Of a DNA stretch of 7,121 bases, positions 1 through 5,530 are shown in pieces. Location: the NCBI GenBank assembly GCA_023229045.1, contig JALOAB010000116.1:1-7121 (forward strand). Direction: 5' to 3'. Made by a program: the position numbers and the translations under genes. The stretch's first letter is position 1, and the number at the start of each line of letters is the position of its first letter. The stretch is from Fidelibacterota bacterium (GTDB lineage Bacteria; Fidelibacterota; UBA2242). The notes under the pieces were generated by a model. The model saw only the letters and a list, made by a program, of their open reading frames with translations. It searched no databases and was not told where the DNA came from.

Positions 1-116
1 GCTTCGACCGGATCATCCTGAACCCGCATTTTTACCGGTTCGGCATTAGCCGATCCCATTCCTGTCAGCAGACCAACCAGCGCTAATCCAATTTTTATAT
101 GCTGTCTCAAGTTCAT
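1..116 (-). CDS. Partial exported protein with N-terminal signal peptide, function unknown
   Basis: Only the first 38 or so residues are in the window; the gene continues beyond position 1. Translation from the ATG at 116 gives a typical Sec signal peptide: a short basic n-region (MNLRQHIK), a hydrophobic core (IGLALVGLLTGMG) and an AxA cleavage motif (SANA, then EPVKM), so cleavage is likely after residue 25. The mature start is charged (EPVKMRVQDDPVEA) and I do not recognise the family. A Shine-Dalgarno sequence (AAAAGG, 125-130) lies 8 nt before the ATG, inside the last codons of the ATP-grasp gene, whose stop is only 5 nt upstream. The two genes are therefore probably translationally coupled. 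Export to the periplasm or cell surface is inferred from the signal peptide. There is no Cys at the cleavage site, so it is not an obvious lipoprotein. Confidence 0.75.
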   Translation of the reverse strand, partial: MNLRQHIKIGLALVGLLTGMGSANAEPVKMRVQDDPVE

Positions 117-121
117 CAATT

Positions 122-1075
122 TTACCTTTTGGATTTTATAATTTTCGTGTCTTTATTTTCAATTTTGCCGGCAATCGTCTCGGGTGAAATGACTTTTTTA
201 ACGGTTGCGATGCACGAGGATGTCACAGCCCGCACAATTTCATCCGGAACACCGTCCTCGGCTTTGGATTGTAAACGCAGATCGAGCGGATCGTTGATGT
301 AATCCACCACTACGAAATTGCCTTCGGCTGTCAGGGCAATTTCCGAAGAAAATACGTCCAGTCCGGTCAGCGCAGCGATTTTAGCCATAATTCTGTTCAA
401 TAACTGCATCGGCAGGGTCTCTTTATCAGCAATTGAAAAAGGTGTATAAATATGCGTTCGCACATCCCACCAGCAGAAATAAGTCTCACGTAAGCCGTAG
501 ATTACCCGAAACCAGGCCGGACGACCGTTCAACAACACCGGCTCAATTGCGGCCTGGAGGAGATAATAATCATCCGGGTGTTCACGACGGGCGCCCAGCA
601 CTCGTTCAAGACTCGTCGCGTCCGGAATCACGCCGACGCCGCCGCCGCCGTGCGCTGGTTTGATAATAAATCGATTTCCCAGAACGCTCAGATCAATTTC
701 GCGCAAGGTTGGTTGAATGTTGAAAGGATCGAGGATGATCGTATACGGCGTATAAACCCCGGCCGTGATAAATTCCAGGTGCATCGTGGCTTTGTTCCAG
801 GCATGCCGGGCTAGTTCATAAGGATTGATGCGTTTGACCATATTCATCCGCGCCCATTCATTCAGCGCCATAAAATTGCTATCGCTGTCAACTGCCCGGT
901 CCCACAATGCCCGCAGACGAAGCTCGCCGCGTTCGAGCGTAGTGGTAGTAGCGGCAATATTATCCGGTGTAATAGATAAAAATGTAAGTCCCTGAAGGCG
1001 GCATTCCGCTTCCAGAAGACGCATCAGATCATAATCGTATTCCCAGTTCCAGGCTAAGCCGAAATCGATAACCAA
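122..1075 (-). CDS. ATP-grasp domain protein, substrate unknown
   Basis: This 317-residue protein looks like an ATP-grasp ligase or kinase-like enzyme. Such enzymes usually activate a carboxylate with ATP and join it to an amine or thiol. Visible marks are the ATP-binding lysine and glycine-rich loop (FIIKPAHGGGGVG, about residues 136-148), a strand leading to the adenine-contacting segment (YYLLQAAIEP, 170-179), a basic strand (WFRVIYG, 188-194), and an acidic metal-binding segment (SSEIAL 243-248, then VVVDYINDP 255-263 with Asp258 and Asn261). A tail resembling 'DGVPDEIV' (274-281) follows. Residues 1-110 would be the pre-ATP-grasp domain. The C-terminal 20 residues are Lys-rich and probably disordered. 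The start is a TTG preceded by AGGGA (1081-1085) at 5 nt; an in-frame TGA just upstream rules out an earlier start. It is followed at once by the secreted-protein gene, which suggests a shared role. Fold: fairly sure. Substrate: unknown. Confidence 0.85.
   Translation of the reverse strand: MVIDFGLAWNWEYDYDLMRLLEAECRLQGLTFLSITPDNIAATTTTLERGELRLRALWDRAVDSDSNFMALNEWARMNMVKRINPYELARHAWNKATMHLEFITAGVYTPYTIILDPFNIQPTLREIDLSVLGNRFIIKPAHGGGGVGVIPDATSLERVLGARREHPDDYYLLQAAIEPVLLNGRPAWFRVIYGLRETYFCWWDVRTHIYTPFSIADKETLPMQLLNRIMAKIAALTGLDVFSSEIALTAEGNFVVVDYINDPLDLRLQSKAEDGVPDEIVRAVTSSCIATVKKVISPETIAGKIENKDTKIIKSKR
125..130 (-). promoter_or_regulatory. Shine-Dalgarno embedded in the ATP-grasp stop region
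   Basis: AAAAGG on the minus strand forms the final Lys and Arg codons of the ATP-grasp gene, is followed directly by its TAA stop, and sits 8 nt before the ATG of the secreted-protein gene. This placement favours reinitiation or coupling by ribosomes finishing the upstream gene. Confidence 0.6.
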
Positions 1076-1080
1076 ATCTA

Positions 1081-1085
1081 TCCCT
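1081..1085 (-). promoter_or_regulatory. Shine-Dalgarno deciding the TTG start of the ATP-grasp gene
   Basis: AGGGA lies 5 nt before the TTG start at 1075. A CCCT on the same strand (1103-1106) is complementary to AGGG and could pair with it, with a 10-bp perfect palindrome CTTAATTAAG (1091-1100) in between. Such pairing would hide the ribosome site. This is inference from complementarity only. Confidence 0.5.
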
Positions 1086-1111
1086 GATCACTTAATTAAG
1101 AAAGGGTTGGT

Positions 1112-1156
1112 GCGGGACATTTTACCTGAAAATAAACTGTGGTCTAATTATCCCGC
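1112..1156 (-). other. Imperfect inverted repeat (possible leader hairpin) upstream of the ATP-grasp gene
   Basis: In the 173-bp gap between ade and the ATP-grasp gene, the minus strand reads GCGGGATAATT (1156-1146), a 23-nt spacer, then AAATGTCCCGC (1122-1112). As RNA, 10 of 11 positions can pair, counting one G-U, with one A-A mismatch. It lacks a terminal U-run, so it is not a standard terminator. It could be a structured 5' leader or a protein-binding site. The rest of the gap (1076-1111 and 1157-1248) is A+T-rich, with a TTGACA at 1175-1180 but no convincing -10 at normal spacing, and no RNA gene that I recognise. Confidence 0.4.
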
Positions 1157-1248
1157 TGATACCTGTTGTTCCATTGTCAAATTATCAACTGCAAAAAGTT
1201 AAGGCTTTTACGAGGCTAAACAAAATGATAATCGAACAGAAAGCTGGT

Positions 1249-2955
1249 TCAAACTGCAAACAGCTCGATGAAGTCAAATTTGATTACATCGACCAATCCC
1301 CTGTCGGTCAATTTGAGTTCCGGAATGACCGGTAGCGACAGAAAAGATAGGGTCATAAACGGATTTTCGGGGATGCAACCCAGCTCGCGGGCAGTTTGAT
1401 TCAAACGATCAGCCGCCGCGCGCACCTGCGCCAGTGGTTGATCGCTCAACAATCCGGCAATCGGTAGTGGCAATGCGGCCAGAATTTGTCCATTCGCCAC
1501 CACGATCTTACCGCCGCACATTTTGACTAATGCCTGACAGGCTATCAGCATGTCGGCGTCATTGGTTCCGACCACGACAATATTATGAGAATCATGTGCC
1601 ACGGTCGAAGCGATCGCGCCATGTTGCAAGCCCATGCCCTTGACGAATCCTAAGCCAATATTGCCGGTGGCGTGATGGCGCTCGACGACCGCAATTTTAA
1701 GTAAATCCCGGTCAGGCGCGCCGACTGCTAATCCATCAACTATTTCAGTGGCGATTCGCAATTTCCGGGTGATTATCTGGTGCGGAATTATCTCAATAGC
1801 CCATATTTCCCGCCCGCGAGCTGGTACGCAAAAAGCATCGTCTGCCAAGGGCGCCGGATGCATGGAATTTTTGGGCGTTTCGGTAAAACCAGCCGGCGTA
1901 ATCAGCATCTGTCCATCTTCGGCAACTTTGCGACCGGCTTTAAATACCTGACGAACCTTAAAATTTTCAAAATCATCAAAAAGAATCAGATCGGCGTCGT
2001 AACCCGGCGCCACCGCCCCGTTTTGCCGCAGACCGAAGTGGCGGGCAGTATTGATCGAAGCCATCTGCAAAGCCATGATCGGATCGCAACCTTTGCTGAG
2101 CGCCAGACGCACGATGCTGTCGATATGCCCGGAGTCCATCAGAAAATCGGGATGCGGATCGTCGGTGACAAAGCCGCAATTGACCGCATTGAGCTGGTTC
2201 ACGATCGGCAATAAAGCTTCCAGGTTGCGGGCGGCGGAACACTCCCGGATCATCACGAACAATCCCTTACGCAGTTTTTCGAGGGCTTCATCAAATTCGG
2301 TGCTTTCATGGTCGCTGGAAATTCCGGCCGCGATGTAAGCCGACAAGTCTTTTCCCAATACTAAAGGAGCGTGACCATCGATCACCTTGCCAGCCGAATT
2401 TTCAATTTTCCGCAGAACCTGCGGATCGCATCCGATGACACCCGGAAAATTCATCATTTCTCCTATTCCGAGTATCCGCGGATGTCCAATCCACTTTTGC
2501 ATCTCCTCAGCCGTGATCACCGCTCCGGCATTTTCCAGATGGGTCGCCGGTACGCAGGATGATAACATGTAATAAATATCAATCGGCAAATTTTCGCTGG
2601 CCGCCAGCATATATTGCAATCCAGCCATACCCATCACATTGATAATCTCATGCGGATCGGCGATAACGGTAGTCGTACCGTGTGGAACAACCGCCATAGC
2701 AAACTCGCGCGGCGTCAGCATCGAGCTCTCGATATGGACATGGCCTTCGATCAATCCGGCCGCCAGGTAATTGCCCTGACCGTCGATAACTTCACGGGCT
2801 TCATACTCGCCGAAGCCGGCAATCTTGCCGGCGTAAACCGCGACTGAAGTCGGATAAATTTCAGCCGATAACAGATTGACCAGTTTTATATTGGTAATTA
2901 ATAAATCGGCCGGCTTATCGCCGTGCGCGACACGGATTAAATCTTCCAAAACCAT
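1249..2955 (-). CDS. ade: Adenine deaminase (amidohydrolase superfamily)
   Basis: Converts adenine to hypoxanthine and ammonia (EC 3.5.4.2) in cytoplasmic purine salvage. The 568-residue length is normal for the family. Metal-site motifs appear in order: GHVHIESS (His72, His74), ADPHE (99-103), the bridging-type carboxylate in GIGEMMNFPGV (Glu166), DGHAP (His195), SDHE (His216) and TDDPHP (264-269). GHIDSIVRLAL (276-286) and APGYDADLILF (316-326) close the amidohydrolase part. The C-terminal adenine deaminase domain follows, with VERHHATGNIG (424-434), TVAHDSHNI (451-459) and LPLPIAGLLS (495-504). The ATG start matches the usual family start (MxxEDLIRVAHG) but has no Shine-Dalgarno, unlike its neighbours. 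From memory, many homologues have IREGSAA and DDRHP where this protein has IRECSAA and DDPHP; I do not expect loss of function. It lies 83 bp downstream of the Doc-like gene with no strong terminator between them. Confidence 0.96.
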   Translation of the reverse strand: MVLEDLIRVAHGDKPADLLITNIKLVNLLSAEIYPTSVAVYAGKIAGFGEYEAREVIDGQGNYLAAGLIEGHVHIESSMLTPREFAMAVVPHGTTTVIADPHEIINVMGMAGLQYMLAASENLPIDIYYMLSSCVPATHLENAGAVITAEEMQKWIGHPRILGIGEMMNFPGVIGCDPQVLRKIENSAGKVIDGHAPLVLGKDLSAYIAAGISSDHESTEFDEALEKLRKGLFVMIRECSAARNLEALLPIVNQLNAVNCGFVTDDPHPDFLMDSGHIDSIVRLALSKGCDPIMALQMASINTARHFGLRQNGAVAPGYDADLILFDDFENFKVRQVFKAGRKVAEDGQMLITPAGFTETPKNSMHPAPLADDAFCVPARGREIWAIEIIPHQIITRKLRIATEIVDGLAVGAPDRDLLKIAVVERHHATGNIGLGFVKGMGLQHGAIASTVAHDSHNIVVVGTNDADMLIACQALVKMCGGKIVVANGQILAALPLPIAGLLSDQPLAQVRAAADRLNQTARELGCIPENPFMTLSFLSLPVIPELKLTDRGLVDVIKFDFIELFAV

Positions 2956-3007
2956 TGTTTGATTTAAGATATGTTGAATTAAATAAATTTTCTCGGCAGA
3001 AGTAAGA

Positions 3008-3024
3008 TAGCCGGTTCTTGGCTA
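3008..3024 (-). other. Short inverted repeat between the Doc-like gene and ade
   Basis: On the minus strand TAGCC and GGCTA flank a 7-nt spacer (AAGAACC), 14 nt after the Doc-like stop codon. The stem is only 5 bp and the following TCTTACTTCT is a poor U-tract, so termination here would be weak at best. Read-through into ade remains possible. Confidence 0.25.
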
Positions 3025-3038
3025 GCAAATTATTGGCC

Positions 3039-3437
3039 TTAACGGCAGTGCCCGGAGAACCAAAGGGCTATATCGGAATTGCCATGTTTCAGGGGATCGA
3101 GGGTCTTAATAAAATCGGCGATTTGATCAGCATCGAATTCCAACCGATAATATTTCAACACCCATAATAACATCAGCAGTACAGTCGTCCGATTTTTACC
3201 GTAGAACGGTTCGCCTTCGATTATATAATAGACAAACCAACCCAGCTGAGCGTACAAATCTTTGCGATTGGACAGGCGTTCCCCTAAGATACAGGACAGA
3301 GTCCCGTCGCCTGGCAGAGAGACAACCGTATTAAGAGCCTGCATATCCCTGATGCCCTGATCGCCCGAAAATCTCTCGGTTACCAGCCAATTGACATAAG
3401 TGATCAACTTGATCTGCCGAATCTGTTCTTCAGTCAT
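3039..3437 (-). CDS. Doc/Fic-like protein with a degenerate active site
   Basis: This 132-residue protein resembles death-on-curing (Doc) toxins, which use a Fic fold. I see ERFSGDQGIRD (21-31), equivalent to the Doc N-terminal segment; KDLYAQLGWFVYYII (59-73), equivalent to the helix before the Fic motif; the motif region EPFYGKNRTT (76-85); then helix LLMLLWVLKYYRLEFDADQ (87-105) and a C-terminal helix. Active family members carry HxFx(D/E)GN(K/G)R. Here His is replaced by Glu76, and the loop between Phe78 and Arg83 is one residue short, so normal catalysis looks unlikely. The ATG at 3437 was chosen over longer frames because GGAGGG (3443-3448) precedes it by 5 nt, and because the longer frame runs back through the AbrB gene. 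It overlaps the upstream AbrB-like gene by 8 bp (ATGACTGA), typical of antitoxin-toxin pairs. It is the third gene of the cassette. Family assignment: moderate to good. Toxicity: doubtful. Confidence 0.75.
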   Translation of the reverse strand: MTEEQIRQIKLITYVNWLVTERFSGDQGIRDMQALNTVVSLPGDGTLSCILGERLSNRKDLYAQLGWFVYYIIEGEPFYGKNRTTVLLMLLWVLKYYRLEFDADQIADFIKTLDPLKHGNSDIALWFSGHCR

Positions 3438-3672
3438 CGGTACCCTCCAGCAAATCCGCATAATCTTCCATGACTTCCTCGATTTGACGTAAATCATCAA
3501 TCTCATACTCCATCGGTACATTGACTTTTAGGGTCTTTAGCATGATATCCCGTTTTTCTTCATCGATCGTCAGCTCGACTTCGGTACCGAATTCCCAGTT
3601 CATGGCCTTGGTTACTTCACGGGGCAGTAAAACACCTTTACTCGAACCTACCCGAATTATTTTTCGCCTCAT
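3430..3672 (-). CDS. AbrB/MazE-type antitoxin-like DNA-binding protein, second of two
   Basis: An 80-residue protein with an N-terminal swapped-hairpin AbrB (SpoVT/MazE) domain: MRRKIIRVGSSKGVLLPREV, then KAMNWEFGTEVELTIDEE to about residue 45. These domains dimerise and bind palindromic DNA. The acidic C-terminal part (EYEIDDLRQIEEVMEDYADLLEGTDD, split here as EYEIDDLRQIEEV / MEDYADLLEGTDD, 55-80) resembles the partner-binding tail of antitoxins. The ATG at 3672 is preceded by AAGGAG (3683-3688) at 10 nt, and this SD overlaps the stop codon of the preceding paralogue. Its own stop lies inside the first codons of the Doc-like gene. Of the first 49 residues, 25 are identical to the upstream paralogue in an ungapped alignment. 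The likely role is to neutralise or partner the Doc-like protein and to repress the operon; this is inferred from context. Confidence 0.87.
   Translation of the reverse strand: MRRKIIRVGSSKGVLLPREVTKAMNWEFGTEVELTIDEEKRDIMLKTLKVNVPMEYEIDDLRQIEEVMEDYADLLEGTDD
3443..3448 (-). promoter_or_regulatory. Strong Shine-Dalgarno fixing the Doc-like start
   Basis: GGAGGG on the minus strand lies 5 nt before the ATG at 3437 and inside the coding region of the upstream AbrB-like gene. It is the best SD in the window and the main reason for rejecting longer starts of the Doc-like frame. Confidence 0.7.
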
Positions 3673-3686
3673 CGCTTCTTGACTCC

Positions 3687-3947
3687 TTACTGATACACTT
3701 TAGATTCAGAATCGGCCGCCAGAGTATCTAAATTTTGGCCATAAGTTTCCAGAAATTTGTCGAATCGATCCATCATCATTTTCTTCTCGACTTTCTGAGT
3801 CTTCGGATTGCGTAGAATCACCACCTCATTTTCCTCGTCCAGAATTAAATTGATCTCATCTTCGAAATTCCATTCCATCACTTTAATTACTTCTTTGGGT
3901 AACAATATACATAAGCTAGCACCAACTCTAACAATTTTCCTTCTCAT
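3687..3947 (-). CDS. AbrB/MazE-type antitoxin-like DNA-binding protein, first of two
   Basis: An 86-residue paralogue of the next gene. The N-terminal swapped-hairpin domain is MRRKIVRVGASLCILLPKEV, then KVMEWNFEDEINLILDEENEVVIL (to about residue 45). It has Leu-Cys where the second copy has Lys-Gly in the first loop. The C-terminal tail differs strongly from the second copy: a basic stretch with KKMMMDRFDKFLETYG (55-70), ending ADSESKVYQ. I chose the ATG at 3947, which aligns with the paralogue start and has AGGGG (3955-3959) 7 nt upstream; a GTG at 3950 is possible but its spacing would be tight. It is the promoter-proximal gene, so it may be the more abundant subunit and the main autorepressor. 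A hand count over 3721-3900 gives about 37% G+C, clearly lower than ade. A DNA-binding role is likely; the partner is unproven. Confidence 0.85.
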   Translation of the reverse strand: MRRKIVRVGASLCILLPKEVIKVMEWNFEDEINLILDEENEVVILRNPKTQKVEKKMMMDRFDKFLETYGQNLDTLAADSESKVYQ

Positions 3948-3961
3948 CACGACGCCCCTAT

Positions 3962-3980
3962 AGCGGTTATTTTTAACGCT
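3962..3980. promoter_or_regulatory. Palindrome downstream of the cassette -10 (candidate operator)
   Basis: On the minus strand the sequence AGCGTTAAAAATAACCGCT has arms AGCGTTA and TAACCGCT around a short A-run; one extra base in one arm breaks perfect symmetry. It starts 3 bp after the proposed -10, in the initially transcribed region, and ends 15 bp before the first AbrB-like ATG. AbrB/MazE antitoxins commonly bind palindromes near their own promoters, so autoregulation is a reasonable inference. A small mRNA hairpin is the alternative. Confidence 0.4.
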
Positions 3981-3982
3981 TT

Positions 3983-4011
3983 AAAATAATTTAACCTATA
4001 AAAAAAATCAA
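3983..4011 (-). promoter_or_regulatory. Candidate sigma70-type promoter of the AbrB-AbrB-Doc cassette
   Basis: TTGATT (4006-4011) as -35 and TATTTT (3983-3988) as -10 are separated by 17 bp, with a run of eight T overlapping the -35 and the start of the spacer. The predicted transcript start is near 3976, leaving a leader of about 30 nt before the first AbrB-like ATG. The -10 matches consensus at four of six positions, so this is plausible rather than certain. Confidence 0.45.
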
Positions 4012-4035
4012 GCTCTTTTTTAATAACAATATATT

Positions 4036-4065
4036 TCGAGGCAACATACTCTAATCACTCCTCGA
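4036..4065. repeat. Inverted repeat upstream of the cassette promoter
   Basis: Perfect 6-bp arms TCGAGG (4036-4041) and CCTCGA (4060-4065) flank an 18-bp spacer, about 25 bp upstream of the proposed -35. It could be a second regulator site or a hairpin on a longer transcript. The rest of the 245-bp gap (3948-4195) is A+T-rich. I see no RNA gene in it. Confidence 0.3.
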
Positions 4066-4164
4066 TAAGATGAACATTAAAATCGAACCTGAAAGCAATT
4101 CACAAAGCGATTCCTGAATAAGTCTACTATTTTAATAATCAAATCCGCTCTGATAATTATTTAA

Positions 4165-4189
4165 TACTCCCGGGATCTTCCAGGGAATA
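4165..4189 (-). terminator. Probable terminator hairpin after rarA
   Basis: Six nt past the rarA stop, the minus strand folds TATTCCC (4189-4183) against GGGAGTA (4171-4165): seven pairs including one G-U. An inner GG/CC pair beyond a 1x1 mismatch leaves a 5-nt loop. The sequence after it (TTAAATAATTAT) is A+T-rich but lacks a clean U-run, so termination may be partial or factor-assisted. Confidence 0.5.
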
Positions 4190-4195
4190 AGTTCT

Positions 4196-5530
4196 TCAGC
4201 AGGTTTTTTCTTTCTGGTAACGCTCCGGCCAGAGTTGAGCAAGGCGTTCGCGGATAAATTTCTCGCGTCCGAGGTTAGTCGGAAAATAAAAGGTTGGTGC
4301 CGCTCTGCCATTCGGGAAGTAATTCTCTTTGACGAAGTGGTCCTCGTAACTGTGGGGGTAACGGTAGCCTTTATGATAACCCTGGGCTTTCATCAATTGC
4401 GTCGGCGCATTCCGCAGGTGCAGGGGAACGTTGGGCGCTTCGCCGGTTTTCAATTCCTGACGCGCGTTTTCCAGGGCCATGTAAGCCGCATTGCTTTTGA
4501 CGGTCGATGCTAAATAGGTAGTAACCTGTGACAGAACGATGGCGGCTTCCGGCATCCCAATGGCGTGGACAGCCTGAAAGCCGGCTGTCGCCAGCGGCAG
4601 AGCAGACGGGTCGGCGTTGCCGATGTCTTCACTGGCCAGAATGATCAAGCGGCGCGCAATAAAAAGCGGATCCTCGCCGCCCTCCAGCATCAGCGTCATC
4701 CAGTAAACCGCCGCATCCGGATCACTGCCGCGCACACTCTTAATAAAGGCCGAAATAATATCATAGTGATAATCGCCGGTTTTGTCATATAACTGGCGTC
4801 TCTGCTGGAGTGCTTCTTTAATTAAATCGGTCGTAATATAAAACTCGACGCCTTCGGCGGGAGCCGCCAGCTGCTGGCAAATTTCAAGGGCGTTGAGAAG
4901 TTTGCGGGCGTCGCCATTGACATTTTTAATTAGAAAATCTTTAGCGCCCGGTTCGAACTCGATTTGATATTTAAGCAGGATTATATCCTTGGTGATTGCC
5001 AAATCAATGATGCTGGCCAGGTTTTCATCCGATAAGCCGGCCAGTTTAAGAACCCGACAGCGCGAGATGAGCGGGGCAATTACCTCAAAGGACGGATTCT
5101 CGGTTGTGGCTCCGATCAAAATCAACGAACCATCCTCGACTGCATGTAAGAGGGCATCCTGCTGGGCTTTATTGAAGCGATGAATTTCATCAATGAAAAG
5201 CAACGTCGTGCGATTTTGGCGGCGATTAAAGGCCGCCTTTTCGATCACAGCCCGGACATCTTTCACTCCGGCCGACACGGCGCTGATCTGGTGAAAATCA
5301 GCCGCAATATAATTGGCGATGATTTTAGCCAGGGTAGTCTTGCCACTGCCCGGCGGTCCCCACAAAATCATAGAGAAGATTTTCTTGGCCGCGAGCGCCT
5401 TGCGTAAAATTTTACCTTCTGCGACGATTTCTTCCTGACCGATAAAACCCTCAAGGCGGTGCGGTCGCATCCGCTCTGCTAAAGGCGGCAACAGGTCAGC
5501 AGTTTGCTGATCGGCAGTGAATAAATCCAA
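4196..5530 (-). CDS. rarA: Replication-associated recombination protein A (MgsA/WRNIP1 family AAA+ ATPase)
   Basis: A 444-residue AAA+ ATPase of the RarA/MgsA family, acting at stalled replication forks and single-stranded DNA ends with SSB and RecA-related pathways. Visible: PLAERMRPHRLEGFIGQEE (16-34), the family entry motif; Walker A GPPGSGKTT (58-66); Walker B LLFIDEIHRFNKAQQDALL (110-128); sensor 1 GATTENPSFEV (140-150); SRCRV with the arginine-finger region (156-160); sensor 2 GDARKLLNALE (206-216); and the C-terminal tetramerisation domain, including SVRGSDPDAAVYW (265-277) and YPHSYEDHFVKENYFP (391-406). Length is typical. The start is TTG at 5530, giving MDLF as in many homologues; an in-frame TAA two codons upstream excludes an earlier start, and GGGGA (5541-5545) lies 10 nt before it. 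It lies 24 bp after the beta-CASP gene and probably shares its transcript. Confidence 0.97.
   Translation of the reverse strand: MDLFTADQQTADLLPPLAERMRPHRLEGFIGQEEIVAEGKILRKALAAKKIFSMILWGPPGSGKTTLAKIIANYIAADFHQISAVSAGVKDVRAVIEKAAFNRRQNRTTLLFIDEIHRFNKAQQDALLHAVEDGSLILIGATTENPSFEVIAPLISRCRVLKLAGLSDENLASIIDLAITKDIILLKYQIEFEPGAKDFLIKNVNGDARKLLNALEICQQLAAPAEGVEFYITTDLIKEALQQRRQLYDKTGDYHYDIISAFIKSVRGSDPDAAVYWMTLMLEGGEDPLFIARRLIILASEDIGNADPSALPLATAGFQAVHAIGMPEAAIVLSQVTTYLASTVKSNAAYMALENARQELKTGEAPNVPLHLRNAPTQLMKAQGYHKGYRYPHSYEDHFVKENYFPNGRAAPTFYFPTNLGREKFIRERLAQLWPERYQKEKTC

Noticed and set aside
433..814. Arg-rich plus-strand frames opposite the ATP-grasp gene
   Set aside because: They are antisense shadows of a real gene; the poly-Arg run comes from the Gly/Ala-coding opposite strand.
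1154..1180. Consensus TTGACA (1175-1180) upstream of the ATP-grasp gene as a promoter
   Set aside because: No acceptable -10 at 16-18 bp; TATCAG is at 13 bp and GATAAT at 22 bp.
1976..2242. Arg- and Ser-rich minus-strand frame inside ade
   Set aside because: It is out of frame within a clearly coding, well-conserved gene, has low-complexity composition and no family resemblance.
3008..3024. Strong terminator after the Doc-like gene
   Set aside because: The stem is only 5 bp and lacks a U-run, so it is kept only as a low-confidence inverted repeat.
3438..3521. Longer start for the Doc-like protein (160 residues)
   Set aside because: The extension lies wholly inside the second AbrB-like gene, has no matching SD, and does not resemble the family. 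The ATG at 3437 has a near-perfect SD.
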